A stretch of DNA of 12,328 bases from Candidatus Woesearchaeota archaeon. Lineage in GTDB: Archaea; Nanobdellota; Nanobdellia; Woesearchaeales; GW2011-AR4. The notes beneath the pieces are model-generated. The model was given only the letters and a program-made list of their open reading frames with translations, made no database searches and was not told the DNA's origin. The DNA is taken from positions 1 through 12,328 of the forward strand of contig JACPMS010000008.1 of assembly GCA_016185875.1 (NCBI GenBank). Reading direction: 5' to 3'. Shown here in pieces: positions 12,118 to 12,328 of the stretch. Position numbers and translations under genes: made by a program. How positions within the stretch are numbered: position 1 is the first letter of the stretch; each line of letters starts with the position of its first letter.

Positions 12118-12328
12118 ATGGTAAAAAAAGAAATTCGCGTCATTGGAATTGACGATTCTCCGTTTAACAAATTCAACGATAAAAAAGTCCTTGTTGTTGG
12201 AGTTGTGATGAGAGGCGGCTCTTGGGTTGACGGGATTTTGTCAACAAAAGTCGATGTTGATGGAAGCGATTCAACAAAGAAACTGATTGGCATGATTAAC
12301 AAGTGCAAGTTCAAGCCTCAATTGCAGT
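12118..12328 (+). CDS. DUF99 family protein (proposed endonuclease dU), N-terminal part
   Basis: Seventy codons are visible before the window ends. The sequence opens VKKEIRVIGIDDSPFNK, then VLVVGVVMRGGSWVDGILST and VDVDGSDSTKKLIGMINK. The IDDSPF motif, the GVVMRGG strand and the LSTKVDVDG segment are the N-terminal hallmarks of the archaeal DUF99 family, which shares the RNase H-like fold of endonuclease V and has been proposed to cleave DNA at deaminated bases. The aspartate pair in GIDD is the likely start of the metal site. About two-thirds of the protein lies beyond the edge. There is no SD before the ATG, and the upstream 228 bases hold only the structured element. Confidence 0.88.
   Translation, partial: MVKKEIRVIGIDDSPFNKFNDKKVLVVGVVMRGGSWVDGILSTKVDVDGSDSTKKLIGMINKCKFKPQLQ

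Overview
The window is chromosomal DNA from an archaeon. It encodes both subunits of type IIB topoisomerase (topo VI), a RIO1-type kinase next to a two-KH-domain Pno1/Dim2-like protein, an archaeal DnaG, TrmI and a DUF99 protein. It also carries TATA-box promoters placed about 26 bases before start codons, which suggests leaderless transcripts. The AT-rich composition and small compact genes would fit a DPANN lineage such as Woesearchaeota-like archaea, but that placement is inference. I see no mobile element, CRISPR array or prophage gene.

Layout. Bases 1-642 (minus) hold the N-terminal half of dnaG, cut by the window edge. Bases 643-1180 have no convincing protein gene but are rich in RNA-like structure and TATA boxes. 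Bases 1181-5501 (plus) are an information-processing cluster: rio1, KH protein, top6B, top6A and a 55-residue cysteine-rich protein; the last four are overlapping or 1 base apart. A tRNA-Arg(UCU) with a short D-loop intron follows at 5549-5644, then a 70-residue two-helix membrane protein, trmI, and a metallo-beta-lactamase-fold gene broken by a frameshift. Bases 7456-10259 (minus) carry a GNAT acetyltransferase, an isoprenylcysteine methyltransferase-like membrane protein and glmS. An unrecognised leaderless gene (10428-11012, minus) diverges from a winged-helix regulator (11128-11889, plus). The window ends with a structured non-coding stretch and the start of a DUF99 gene.

How the parts fit. 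rio1 and the KH protein act in small-subunit ribosome maturation. Their linkage to top6B-top6A is a familiar archaeal arrangement, and the tight junctions suggest co-expression. GlmS supplies glucosamine-6-phosphate for glycan synthesis, and its leader holds a terminator-like hairpin.

Most notable observations: (1) an in-frame 60-base tandem duplication in top6A that doubles the first Toprim strand and its metal-binding glutamate, with only silent differences between copies; (2) a 21-base tRNA intron in the D-loop with a bulge-helix-bulge-like fold; (3) a near-symmetric TATA box at 952-959 with structured elements starting about 26 bases away on both sides, one a compact pseudoknot; (4) structured RNA candidates before glmS and before the DUF99 gene.
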